From an uncultured Chitinophaga sp. (GTDB lineage Bacteria; Bacteroidota; Bacteroidia; Chitinophagales; Chitinophagaceae), in contig NZ_CAMLHC010000015.1 of assembly GCF_946479755.1 (NCBI RefSeq), positions 1 through 64,000 of the forward strand: 64,000 nucleotides of DNA, written 5' to 3'. Made by a program: the position numbers and the translations under genes. Numbering within the stretch: the stretch's first letter is position 1; every line of letters starts with the position of its first letter. This document shows positions 1 through 8,970 of this stretch, in pieces. The notes under the pieces are model-generated. The model was not told the origin of the DNA, searched no databases, and was given only the letters and a program-made list of their open reading frames with translations.

Positions 1-1
1 T

Positions 2-937
2 GTCATATCAGACGCATATTATGTGGCCTTTACGAGAATAGGCGCTATTTTTAAATGGAAGAAAGATGGTACGCAATTGCGGGTACATACATGCGGTAAG
101 AACATCAGCTGCATGACAGCATTGATGTGGAAAGAAGTTCCGGCCTTGTTAATAGCGTTTAAAGATGCTTCCATTAGTTTGCTGGATATAATGAGCTTCA
201 CGCCGTTGTCAGATACGATTTACCTGGAAGACGTGTCTGCCGTTTTTGATATGCAGGTTGTCTGGGAGAAGGATCGGCAAATACTTGTAGCAGCCGTGAG
301 TGATGGAGATTCGAGTGTCCGCCGGTGGGATTTGACGTCCCGGACAGAAATTTTCCTATATAAGGATGATAGTCGAAACGAAAAAATCAAACTGCAGGCA
401 ATTGGTTACTATGCCCAGAAGCGCCTGGATTTTGTAAGGATTTTTAATGATCAGGATAGGGAGTATTATGTGTTTGGCGCGCCTAACGGCGAGTTAAATG
501 CGTTTGATGGGAAAGGCCGGCCAGTAGCCAGTTGGAATGACAGTAGACAAGGGATATATGGTAGTTGCTGTGCTTTGTTTTTGCATGGTGACAGTGTTTT
601 AAGTGCTTCGGGGAACAGGGAGGGTACCCTTTCGTTGTTTAATATTTCAACAAGGGAACATGTAGTAGCGAACGTGAAAAACGCGCATAGTGACAATATA
701 AGCACCATCGTTACGGTATGTGCCAATGATCATACAATCATCATTACCGGTGGCATTGATGTTGGTTGTATCCATTTCTGGACGCTCGGACTTATTCGCT
801 GTTACACCATTGAACTTGAAAGTAAAATAGTGAAACTGGAGATAGACGGTGCCAGATTGTTTGTTATTTGCGTTGATGGCGTTTCGTGTATACGTCTGAA
901 CTGGAGCGAGATTGTTGAGGAAAAGACCGTACTATAA
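2..937 (+). CDS. WD40-like beta-propeller protein, 5' end outside the window
   Basis: The reading frame is open back to base 2, so the gene starts upstream of the window. A GTG at 23 is only an internal candidate start, because repeat-like sequence precedes it. The visible ~311 residues contain propeller-type blades: segments ending in RRWDL, GTLSLFNIS and CIHFWTLGL, each preceded by a GD, SA or TGG turn. No signal peptide or membrane segment is visible in this part. WD40 propellers are usually protein-interaction scaffolds, and the partner cannot be told here. The product may be the C-terminal part of a larger signalling or STAND-type ATPase protein, which the window cannot show. No terminator hairpin follows it. 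Confidence 0.6.
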   Translation, partial: VISDAYYVAFTRIGAIFKWKKDGTQLRVHTCGKNISCMTALMWKEVPALLIAFKDASISLLDIMSFTPLSDTIYLEDVSAVFDMQVVWEKDRQILVAAVSDGDSSVRRWDLTSRTEIFLYKDDSRNEKIKLQAIGYYAQKRLDFVRIFNDQDREYYVFGAPNGELNAFDGKGRPVASWNDSRQGIYGSCCALFLHGDSVLSASGNREGTLSLFNISTREHVVANVKNAHSDNISTIVTVCANDHTIIITGGIDVGCIHFWTLGLIRCYTIELESKIVKLEIDGARLFVICVDGVSCIRLNWSEIVEEKTVL

Positions 938-1562
938 ATTTCATCGATGCCTGACACAGCCGGGTTCCTGCTCTTAAGTTACAGTCGCCATTCGTAAAGA
1001 TGGACATACTGGTTGACTATGTTGTAACGTAAAAAAACAAACACTGCCAGCGTATAGGTGTGCCCGTTTTTTTTGAAACTAATCGTAAATAAATTTGGAA
1101 ATTATAGTTTTGTTAAATTATCTTGCACTCGTAAAGTAGAACAAGTGCATTTGAGATCCTTTTTGTGAGAAGTTGTTTGCTGTAGCAATCAGATTATGTT
1201 GACTTGCTTATGTTTGAAATGGCCAACTATGTTGACTAAAGCCAGGTGTGTGGCTCATCCCTAGCCACTGTTGGTATAACTAACTTTCTTCCTGAAGTGA
1301 CCTTATGCAGATTTTTTTCAGTCACATTATATAGAGCATTAATTAGCATTTTCCGGCAGGAATTTTAAAATACTGTAGATGGTTTTTGCTGACCGTTTCT
1401 CAATGAAACGGCATGAGAGAAGTACGTTTAGTCCCTGCCAAAATTTAAACCGCTTAGAGAGGATAATTAAAATCTAAATCAATTTACAGCACAGCGCCAA
1501 TATCGTGGCTCATCTTCCCGGATGGGACGGGCGAACATTTATCTAAACCAAAATCCATAACA
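938..1562. other. 625-bp gene-free stretch upstream of susC
   Basis: No ORF with coding character or recognisable family is visible on either strand. The stretch is more AT-rich than the flanking genes. It holds a TAGTTTTG match to the Bacteroidota -7 element at 1105-1112, but without a TTTG at the right distance upstream. Short imperfect repeats of an ACTATGTTG-like word occur near 1015 and 1228. The SusC/SusD promoter and leader presumably lie here. I see no convincing riboswitch, tRNA or attachment site. Confidence 0.5.
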
Positions 1563-4500
1563 ATGAAGAGAGTTCTACTTCTATTGATGCTGCTATGTTC
1601 GGGAATAGCCGGACTGCAGGCTCAAAACAGGACGATTACAGGTTCGGTTACAGACGCCAAGGGCGGTAACCCGCTGCCTGGCGTGACAGTACAGGTCAAA
1701 GGCGAAAGGACCGGCACCGTGACCTCTGCATCAGGTACTTTCACCTTAGCTGTGCAGGGCCAGAACAAAGTACTTCGTTTTTCATTTGTAGGTTACGAAG
1801 ACCAGGAGGTGGCACTGGGCGCAAGTTCAGATATCCGTATAGCCCTGAAGCCCGATGACAAGGTGCTGGATGAAGTACTGGTAGTGGCCTATGGTACACA
1901 GAAAAGAGCCACCTTTACCGGTTCTGCCTCTGTTGTAAAAGCAGAAGTGCTGGCAGAAAGACCGGTAACCTCTTTCGAAAAAGCTTTACAGGGTAATGTT
2001 CCGGGTGTAACGGTACAAAGCGTGTCCGGTCAGCCCGGCGGCGCCACCACTATCCGCATCCGCGGTGTGGGAGGCTTTGGTACCAGCACCAACGCGAATG
2101 CCAACAGTGCACCTTTGTACGTAGTAGACGGTATCGCCATCGCTACCGGCGACTTTACACAGGCTTCTACTACTGCTGATGTACTGGCGACCCTCGATCC
2201 TAAAGATATTGAAACCGTAACGGTGCTGAAAGACGCTTCTGCTGCTGCATTGTACGGTTCCCGTGCTGCCAACGGCGTGATCCTCATCACGACCAAAAAA
2301 GGTAAAGCCGGCAGAATGAGCGTGAACGTGACCGGCAGCAACGGCTGGTCCGGTATTGCTGTTGACAGGCACGACTTCCTGGGCAGCGAAGAGTATTTCA
2401 AATACTGGTGGGATTCCTACTATCAAAAAGGTGTTACAGGCGGCGCTACGCCGGCTGACGCGGCTAAACAAGCCAATGCATCTACCATCGCGGCACTGCA
2501 GGCCAATCCGTTCAATAACGCCAATCCTTATGGCGCTGACGGCAGGCTCACTTCCGGTACCGTTAAATATTACGATACCGACTGGAGAGATGCGGTGACC
2601 CGGACTGGCATAACCCAGGATTACGGTATCAGCGTTTCCGGCGGTACAGACAAAACCACTTATTATTTCGGTGCTGGTTATTTCAACCAGAAAGGCGTAA
2701 TACTGGCATCTGACTTCAAACGTTATAACGCTAAACTGAACCTGGAAACGAAAGCAACAGACTTCCTGAAATTCGGTATATTCTCCACTTTCGCTTCCAC
2801 CGATCAGAATACACCTCCGGGTTCTACCGGCTCTGCTAACCCGATCTTTTTTGCTGACAGAGTAGCCCCGGTATATTCCCTCTATCAGCGGGATGCCAGC
2901 GGTAACCCCGTTCAGGACCCTTCAGGTAAAGGCCTTGCCTACAATTACCTCAATCCTGTGATGAAGGACTATAACCCGGTTGGCCTGAGCAAATCCAATA
3001 TTCACAATGCCAAAACGCTGAGAGCCATCCTCTCTGCTTATGCTGAAGTGTATTTCCTGAAATACCTGACCTTTAAATCACAGGTAGGCGCTGATGTGGT
3101 AGATCTGCGCGAAAGCCGCTACTACAACCCGCTGAATGGTGACGGTAAAGCGGTAAACGGCCGTAGCAATAAATATGCGCCCAGAGATACAAGAACAACC
3201 ATCGTAAATACCCTGACATTTGACAACACCTTCAACAGGCACCATGTAAACGTGTTGTTGGGCCAGGAAGCGTACAAATATGTGTATACCAACCTGACAG
3301 CGGGTTCCACAGGATTCCCGTTTGAAGGTATCTCTGAACTGGGCGCCGGTTCCACCGCTTCCAACCCTACTTCAGACCGTACAGAGAAGAAATTTAACTC
3401 TTATTTCTCCCGTGTTAACTACGACTTCGATAATAAATACATCTTGTCTGCCAGCCTCCGTACAGATGGCTCTTCTATCTTCGGTGAGCAAAACAGGTAT
3501 GGTACTTTCTGGTCTGTAGGCGGCGCATGGATGATCTCCAAAGAGAACTTCATGAGCAGCACTGCCGGCTGGTTGAAAGAACTGAAAATTAAAGGCAGCC
3601 ATGGTGAGAGCGGTAGTGATAACGCTGCCCGCTACGCTCGCCTGGATCTATACGACGCCGGCGCCAACTATAACGGCCAGGCTGGTACGAAATATACGCA
3701 GCTGGGCAACCCGATCCTCCGTTGGGAGCGCGCTATTACTACTGACGTAGGGATCGAAGCCTATTTCATCGACCGCATCCGCCTGGAAGCAGGTTACTAT
3801 CGTCGCGGTTCTGAAGGTCTGCTGTTTGATAAACCACTGTCTATGACCACTGGTTTCGAATCGCTGACGACCAACCTCGCGAAAATGAACAATACCGGAT
3901 TTGAGGCGGCTGTTGAAGCAAACGTAATACGCAATAACAATTTTACCCTCGATCTGGGTGCCAATATCACCACCAACCGGAACAAAATTCTCTACCTGAG
4001 TGGCGCCGATTCTATCATCGCCCCCACAGGCAGCAAACTTTGGCAGGTGGGCCGTAACCGCTATGAGTTCTTTATTCCGGAGTATGCCGGCGTAGACCCG
4101 CAGGACGGTAAACCAATGTGGTACAGGAACGAAACGGATAACAACGGTAACCTCACCGGTAAACGTACTACTACCAAACAATACACACAGGCGAGCCGTT
4201 ACAGAATGGGCAGCTCCCTGCCTAAATTCTACGGTGGTTTCAACGTGAAAGCTACCTACAAAGGATTTGACCTGACCGCCATGCTGTTCTTTAACTATGG
4301 CAACAAAATCTATGATTCTTACCTGCAGGCTATCTCCAACGATGGTTCCGCGAAAGGCACCAACATCGCCAGCGATGTGGCTGCCCGCGCATGGCAGAAA
4401 CCCGGAGACGTTACCGATGTACCGCGCTTCGTAGAAAATAACACAGACCTTGGCTCCAACACATCTTCCCGCTTCCTGTTCGACGGTGGCTATATGCGCC

Positions 4501-4709
4501 TGAAAACAGTCAACCTGGGCTACAGCCTGCCAAAATCCATCCTGAACAATGTACACATTCAGCGCGCCAGAATTTATGTAGCTGCTGAGAACCTGTTCAC
4601 ATGGGCTAAACATAAAGGTATGGACCCTGAAATTGAAGTGGATGGTTTTTACGGCCATGACATCCCTAACGTAAAAACATTTACAGTGGGTGTTAACATT
4701 GGATTATAA
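1563..4709 (+). CDS. SusC/RagA-family TonB-linked outer-membrane transporter
   Basis: This is an outer-membrane receptor that imports oligosaccharides or peptides with its SusD partner, powered by TonB. The 1048-residue product has a signal peptide (about 1-20, cleavage near LQA|QN), a CarboxypepD_reg-like domain (about 24-100) and a TonB-box region LDEVLVVAYGTQ. A plug domain follows with the SusC hallmark PLYVVDGIAI and LKDASAAALYGSRAANGVI, then a long beta-barrel ending in the family's terminal strand. Length is typical. It has no FecR-interacting N-terminal extension and no ECF sigma/anti-sigma pair beside it. SusD starts 20 bp downstream, so the two form an operon. No CAZyme or peptidase adjoins, so the substrate is unknown. 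Confidence 0.95.
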   Translation: MKRVLLLLMLLCSGIAGLQAQNRTITGSVTDAKGGNPLPGVTVQVKGERTGTVTSASGTFTLAVQGQNKVLRFSFVGYEDQEVALGASSDIRIALKPDDKVLDEVLVVAYGTQKRATFTGSASVVKAEVLAERPVTSFEKALQGNVPGVTVQSVSGQPGGATTIRIRGVGGFGTSTNANANSAPLYVVDGIAIATGDFTQASTTADVLATLDPKDIETVTVLKDASAAALYGSRAANGVILITTKKGKAGRMSVNVTGSNGWSGIAVDRHDFLGSEEYFKYWWDSYYQKGVTGGATPADAAKQANASTIAALQANPFNNANPYGADGRLTSGTVKYYDTDWRDAVTRTGITQDYGISVSGGTDKTTYYFGAGYFNQKGVILASDFKRYNAKLNLETKATDFLKFGIFSTFASTDQNTPPGSTGSANPIFFADRVAPVYSLYQRDASGNPVQDPSGKGLAYNYLNPVMKDYNPVGLSKSNIHNAKTLRAILSAYAEVYFLKYLTFKSQVGADVVDLRESRYYNPLNGDGKAVNGRSNKYAPRDTRTTIVNTLTFDNTFNRHHVNVLLGQEAYKYVYTNLTAGSTGFPFEGISELGAGSTASNPTSDRTEKKFNSYFSRVNYDFDNKYILSASLRTDGSSIFGEQNRYGTFWSVGGAWMISKENFMSSTAGWLKELKIKGSHGESGSDNAARYARLDLYDAGANYNGQAGTKYTQLGNPILRWERAITTDVGIEAYFIDRIRLEAGYYRRGSEGLLFDKPLSMTTGFESLTTNLAKMNNTGFEAAVEANVIRNNNFTLDLGANITTNRNKILYLSGADSIIAPTGSKLWQVGRNRYEFFIPEYAGVDPQDGKPMWYRNETDNNGNLTGKRTTTKQYTQASRYRMGSSLPKFYGGFNVKATYKGFDLTAMLFFNYGNKIYDSYLQAISNDGSAKGTNIASDVAARAWQKPGDVTDVPRFVENNTDLGSNTSSRFLFDGGYMRLKTVNLGYSLPKSILNNVHIQRARIYVAAENLFTWAKHKGMDPEIEVDGFYGHDIPNVKTFTVGVNIGL

Positions 4710-4729
4710 ACCAGGTAAAAAGTCTAATA

Positions 4730-6181
4730 ATGAAGAAGAACTTATATATCACTTATATACTGGCTGCAGGTCTTGCCTTCTCCAGCTGTAAAAAATCTTA
4801 CCTCGATACGGCACCTGCGGTATCGTTCGAGTCCAGTGACGCATTCAGCTCGCCGTCACGTGTAAACGCTGCTATGATCGGCCTGTACGACCTGATGCAG
4901 CCCAGCCAGTTCACCAACCACATCTTCCTGACTGTGGACGTAAAGGGCGGCGATCAGCTGATAAAAAGTACTGGTAACTACAACCGCTTTGTTACCGAGT
5001 ACCAGTTTACGGAAATAGCTAACGGCGGCTCTGGAGCCCTTTCCTTCGTTTTCTGGAAAAGAGCCTTTGAAATGATCTCCAGCTGTAACCAGGCGATCAT
5101 CAACCTGCCGAAGTCACCCATTGCGGAAGACGTAAAGGCGGATTACCTCTCAGAAGCCAGGGTGTTAAGGGCCTGGGCCAACCACCAACTGGTTCGCCTG
5201 TACGCGCAGCCGTATGCTGTAAGCCCCGATGGCCTCGGCATCCCGAAAGTAGACAAACCACTGAAAGCAGAGGACCCTACGCCGGCCCGCTCTTCCGTGA
5301 AAGAAATCTACGCTTTCATGCTGGAAGACCTGAAATTTGCAGAGCAAAACCTGAAAAAAAGCCGTACCAACGCTTTCCGTATTACCATCAACGCCGTATA
5401 TGCACTGCAGGCGCGCCTGTACCTCGATATGGGCAACTGGGCCGAAGCCAGCAACTACGCTAAAAAAGCACGTGTTGGATACCCGCTGGACCCGGCCGCT
5501 ACGCTGCTGAATGGTTTTGTGGACAAAACTCCGGAATGGATCTGGGGCCTGGACTACCGCACGGATGACAATACCAACTTCCTGATGCTGGCATCCTTCC
5601 AGGAACCATATGATATCGGTTACAGCACCTTCCGTGCCTCCAAATCCTTCTTTGCCCTTTTTGCAGACAATGATATCCGCAAAAAACAGTTCTTTGTGAA
5701 CCTGGACAAAGTGGAAACCGGCAATGGCGATGCACTGCAACGTGACGATGTTGTGGAGACCAAAGACGGCTACCTGATGAACAAATTCTATTACAGAAGC
5801 ACCCTGGACCTGGACATGCCGATGATCCGCTCTGCTGAAATGTACCTGATAGAAGCCGAAGCTGAGTCAGAACTGAATAACGACGCGGCTGCACAAACGG
5901 CCCTGTTCGAAGTACAGAAAAGAGCGATCACCGGAGCAGTGAAATCCACCAACACCGGCGAAGCACTGAAGACTGAAATCGAAAACGAACGCAGAAAAGA
6001 ACTGCACGGCGAAGGTTTCCGTTTCTTTGATATCATCAGACGCAAGAAAACACTGGAAAGAACAGCTGCTGACCACTGGAAACCGATCTCCCAGGCTTCC
6101 GGCAACGGCCGCAACGTACTGCCTATCCCGCAGCGCGAAATCGATATCAGCCGCCTGGAACAGAACCCGGCTTACAAATAA
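4730..6181 (+). CDS. SusD/RagB-family nutrient-binding lipoprotein
   Basis: This surface lipoprotein caps the SusC channel and helps capture the ligand. The 483-residue product has a signal peptide with lipobox LAFSSC (Cys20). Next come the N-terminal SusD-like region with YLDTAPAVSF, TPR-like helices (about 120-260), and the C-terminal SusD domain with IENERRKELHGEGFRFFDI, a strongly conserved block of the family. Length is normal. It follows susC by 20 bp and ends just before a strong hairpin terminator, which closes a two-gene transcription unit. The ligand cannot be inferred from the sequence. Confidence 0.95.
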   Translation: MKKNLYITYILAAGLAFSSCKKSYLDTAPAVSFESSDAFSSPSRVNAAMIGLYDLMQPSQFTNHIFLTVDVKGGDQLIKSTGNYNRFVTEYQFTEIANGGSGALSFVFWKRAFEMISSCNQAIINLPKSPIAEDVKADYLSEARVLRAWANHQLVRLYAQPYAVSPDGLGIPKVDKPLKAEDPTPARSSVKEIYAFMLEDLKFAEQNLKKSRTNAFRITINAVYALQARLYLDMGNWAEASNYAKKARVGYPLDPAATLLNGFVDKTPEWIWGLDYRTDDNTNFLMLASFQEPYDIGYSTFRASKSFFALFADNDIRKKQFFVNLDKVETGNGDALQRDDVVETKDGYLMNKFYYRSTLDLDMPMIRSAEMYLIEAEAESELNNDAAAQTALFEVQKRAITGAVKSTNTGEALKTEIENERRKELHGEGFRFFDIIRRKKTLERTAADHWKPISQASGNGRNVLPIPQREIDISRLEQNPAYK

Positions 6182-6200
6182 GTCGCCTTCAAATAATCAA

Positions 6201-6237
6201 GTAAAGCCCGCGCAATGGCGCGGGCTTTACTTTTTTT
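6201..6237 (+). terminator. Rho-independent terminator of the susC-susD operon
   Basis: A perfect 13-bp stem (6201-6213 with 6218-6230), GC-rich at its core, has a 4-base AATG loop and is followed by seven T residues. It lies 20 bp after the susD stop codon. Confidence 0.9.
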
Positions 6238-6300
6238 ATACCTTTACGGCTGTCATGTAAAATGGCTTGTTAATCCGGTTAACCGAAAAATAAACAACGA

Positions 6301-6957
6301 ATGCAACTCGATTTATCAGATAAAAATTTCTGCCTGTTCCTGCTGACCCAGTTTCCTTTCGCCTCCGATGATGAAGCGGAAATCACACTGACAGACTATC
6401 TGCCGGAACACTTCACGATGCCGCCAGCCGATTGGTGGGAGGAGCTGACCGGCAAAACAGAAGATCCGTGGGATGGTTATACCTACGTACATCGCCTCAA
6501 CGAAACCGTGACTTTTTTCGCAGCGTTTCACCCTTCCGAAACCATCTACTACTTTAACGATACCTATCTCGGTAATACCGGCGGAAACTTTCACCTGTCG
6601 CTGTTAAGGTGGACAGAGCTGAAAAGCATTGTCAGCAAAGATGAAACAGACCCGTCACTGTTATTTTTTATGTTGCTGCCGCTGGTGGCAGGGAACCAGT
6701 CCGAACGCGCTGAAATAGCAGCAACTATAGCAGACCATCTGAAAGAGATGGCGCTGGACCTGCCGGCCGACCAAATGACGGCTATTACCCGGTTCCTGTG
6801 CAGCCACCTTATCTTCGAAGAAGAAGAAAGAAATATCTTTGAACATCTGCCGGATGCCGGCTGGGTCACCGACAGGAATCATTCTGAAAGAAACCGCCGG
6901 AACAGGGCAGAAGACCTGCTCGGTATAAATCAGTTGATCGGTTCAGTTATTTTATGA
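6301..6957 (+). CDS. Uncharacterised cytoplasmic protein, possibly Imm19-like immunity protein
   Basis: The 218-residue acidic protein has no signal peptide or membrane segment. Its central part has a Trp/aromatic-rich core (DWWEELTG, DGYTYVHRL, VTFFAAFHPSETIYYFND, GGNFHLSLLRW). From memory this pattern resembles the Imm19 family of polymorphic-toxin immunity proteins, but I could not check it. Its stop codon overlaps the next gene's start codon (ATGA at 6954-6957), so the two are translationally coupled. No toxin gene is visible nearby. If the family call is right, this is an orphan immunity gene; otherwise the function is unknown. Confidence 0.5.
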   Translation: MQLDLSDKNFCLFLLTQFPFASDDEAEITLTDYLPEHFTMPPADWWEELTGKTEDPWDGYTYVHRLNETVTFFAAFHPSETIYYFNDTYLGNTGGNFHLSLLRWTELKSIVSKDETDPSLLFFMLLPLVAGNQSERAEIAATIADHLKEMALDLPADQMTAITRFLCSHLIFEEEERNIFEHLPDAGWVTDRNHSERNRRNRAEDLLGINQLIGSVIL

Positions 6958-7709
6958 ACAAGAAATTTATGTGGAAAAAACCAACGGCATGGCCATCTGC
7001 CAAAACACTTCCTGCCGGTAACGGCTACTATATTATCGACGGTCACGGTGTCTGCTACAATACATACCCCGTTAAACATGCCGATGCCGAAACATTTGTC
7101 TGCCATTTTGATTTTGCAAAGGATAAAGCCCGTTGTTACAGAATGGGAGAGCCTTTTAAAGGAGCAGATCCCGCATCCTTTGAGGTGCTCAACTACTATT
7201 TTGCCAGAGATAAACATCATATTTACAACATCGGCGGCGCCGGTAAAAAGGTGGACTATGAAACGTTTGAAGTGCTGGACGCCGGCTTTAAGCTGAATGA
7301 ACAGGGGCATCCCAAAAAAATCACGTCCTACGCAAAAGATAAGAACGGCCTGTGGATGATGGAGTATTATTCTCAGAAACCACTCGCCATCAAAGGGGTA
7401 GACACCGCTACTTTCGGACGTATCAACGGCAGCTATGCCAAAGACATTCGTTATGTACTATGGCGGGGTAAAAAGCTAAAGAAAGCCGATCCCCAAACCT
7501 TTACGGCATTCAATATTAACTACGGCAAAGATGCGGCCACGGTGTTTTTCCAGGAACAGGCGCTGCCTAATGCCGACTACGCCACGTTCGAAACCGTGGA
7601 CACCAACGTTGCCATTGCGAAAGATAAAGACCGCTTTTATCATTTTGGGGAAGAAATCACCGCTGCTGAGTTCGCGGAGTGCCTGAAAGATGTGCTGACC
7701 GGTGAGTAA
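6954..7709 (+). CDS. DKNYY-repeat family protein
   Basis: The 251-residue protein consists of about five repeats of a roughly 40-residue unit. The pattern is A-D-x-x-T/S-F followed about ten residues later by YAKDK-type (FAKDK, FARDK, YAKDK, YAKDI, IAKDK) and an aromatic strand, which is the signature of the DKNYY family. No signal peptide is seen. The molecular function of DKNYY proteins is not established; they are frequent near toxin-immunity loci. The gene overlaps the preceding small gene by 4 bp and must be cotranscribed with it. Amino-acid composition and codon use look like those of the neighbours. Confidence 0.75.
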   Translation: MNKKFMWKKPTAWPSAKTLPAGNGYYIIDGHGVCYNTYPVKHADAETFVCHFDFAKDKARCYRMGEPFKGADPASFEVLNYYFARDKHHIYNIGGAGKKVDYETFEVLDAGFKLNEQGHPKKITSYAKDKNGLWMMEYYSQKPLAIKGVDTATFGRINGSYAKDIRYVLWRGKKLKKADPQTFTAFNINYGKDAATVFFQEQALPNADYATFETVDTNVAIAKDKDRFYHFGEEITAAEFAECLKDVLTGE

Positions 7710-7807
7710 TGTACGCGATATCCACAGCAAAGTTTGTCCCTGCCTGATAAGTATTCCCCGTTAGACATACCCTCTTTTAGAATCATGGCGGCGCCCGGCC
7801 GCCATAT

Positions 7808-7853
7808 GTGATCACCATGCCCATGCTTCCATCCGCTTACTGACGGTGATCAC
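7808..7853. promoter_or_regulatory. Two identical GTGATCAC palindromes upstream of the terpene synthase
   Basis: GTGATCAC occurs at 7808-7815 and again at 7846-7853, 38 bp apart. The flanking bases also make a 9-bp inverted repeat (GTGATCACC / GGTGATCAC). The sites lie about 80-125 bp upstream of the synthase start codon. They could be an operator, but no regulator gene adjoins. Confidence 0.35.
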
Positions 7854-7931
7854 TATCCTATTTTCCTGTTTTTTGTTAAATTTAATTGAGTGCCGCCTTT
7901 CATCTTTCTCCTCACACAAAAACTACCTCCC

Positions 7932-8858
7932 ATGTCCACCTTAACAAAATTCTATTACCCACTTCCTGTAAGGGTAAGCGAGCATGCAAACTTCCTTGAT
8001 AACCTGGTAAACGAATGGTTATCAGCATATGATTGTTTAGATGCAAACCAAAAAAAGAAGATGCTGAACGGCAGGTTCGGCAACCTGGCCGCGCATTTTT
8101 TCCCGCTGGCATCTCTTCCCCAGCTTATCTGGATGACGCGCTGGAACCTCACCTTCTTCGTCTTTGATGATTTTTATGGGCCGTTGCCGCTGGAGGAACT
8201 GAGCGTCAAAATACAGCGGGCCACGGAGATTTTACAGGGAGCGCCGCTCACGAAAGACGATAATGAGATTTTCAGGCAGATGTTCATTATGAGAAAAGAA
8301 ATATTGCCTTATGTCGAGGGCAACCTTTTCTGGATGGACCAGTTCAACGCCAGTATGGGCCTGTTCTTTGAAGGCATGAAGGCCGATACTGCCTTCAGTT
8401 ACCGGGAAGAGGTGAAATACCCCCGCCTGAAAGAGTACCTCGTGCTACGGGAGAAAATCGTAGCTACGTACCCGTTACTCGACTTTGCGGAGATTGAAGT
8501 GCATGCCATCCTGCCCCCGTCGGTGATCAATGATCCGGTACTGCGCCGGCTCCGGCAGCTGGCCTGCCGGCTCGTCTCCTGGAGCAATGATGTTTACTCG
8601 CTGAAAAAGGAACTGGAAGATCATGAGGCCATGAACCTGGTACTCGTCATCAAAGAAGAGTTTAACTGCTCTACGGAAGAGGCGATCGACCGGGCGGTCG
8701 ATATCCATGAGCGGGACCTGTCGGCCTTCCTGGACCTGTCCAACAATCTTCCAGGTAACTATGGGCCCTACGGAGCGGCGGTAAGAAGGTATGTCGATGC
8801 CATCGGCCTGCTGTTGTCAGGGCACATCGAATGGTACGACCACACCCTCAGATACTAA
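7932..8858 (+). CDS. Class I terpene synthase (terpene cyclase)
   Basis: The enzyme ionises and cyclises a prenyl diphosphate (C15 or C20) in the cytoplasm. I chose ATG 7932 (307-308 residues, MSTLTKF) over an upstream GTG at 7890. Diagnostic residues are all in order. The Asp-rich motif is at D79-D80 (FDDFYG). The diphosphate-sensor Arg173 lies exactly 46 residues before the NSE triad N219-S223-E227 (NDVYSLKKE). A terminal RY pair closes the protein. The Asp-rich motif lacks the usual third acid (Gly at position 83). The product cannot be predicted. Terpene synthases have been characterised from Chitinophaga pinensis. No P450 or prenyltransferase neighbours it, so it acts as a stand-alone biosynthetic gene. 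Confidence 0.85.
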   Translation: MSTLTKFYYPLPVRVSEHANFLDNLVNEWLSAYDCLDANQKKKMLNGRFGNLAAHFFPLASLPQLIWMTRWNLTFFVFDDFYGPLPLEELSVKIQRATEILQGAPLTKDDNEIFRQMFIMRKEILPYVEGNLFWMDQFNASMGLFFEGMKADTAFSYREEVKYPRLKEYLVLREKIVATYPLLDFAEIEVHAILPPSVINDPVLRRLRQLACRLVSWSNDVYSLKKELEDHEAMNLVLVIKEEFNCSTEEAIDRAVDIHERDLSAFLDLSNNLPGNYGPYGAAVRRYVDAIGLLLSGHIEWYDHTLRY

Positions 8859-8970
8859 CCGATGCCGGTCCCCCCATTTCACCTATGTTTATTTGTTAAT
8901 AGCGCCTGTGTTAACACGTGATTAACAATTTTCTTCCCTCATTTGGTTAAATTCATGTTAAGTAAATGTA

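Noticed and set aside
1105..1112. TAGTTTTG as the susC promoter
   Set aside because: The nearest upstream TTTG words lie 29 and 6-7 bp away, neither a workable spacing, and it is 450 bp from susC.
3648..4658. Long antisense ORF (336 codons) within susC
   Set aside because: It lies wholly inside the susC barrel region, has no family character, and exists because of the coding strand's third-position bias.
1563..6181. SusC/SusD pair as a polysaccharide utilisation locus
   Set aside because: No glycoside hydrolase, lyase, sulfatase or hybrid two-component sensor adjoins, so only the transporter pair can be claimed.
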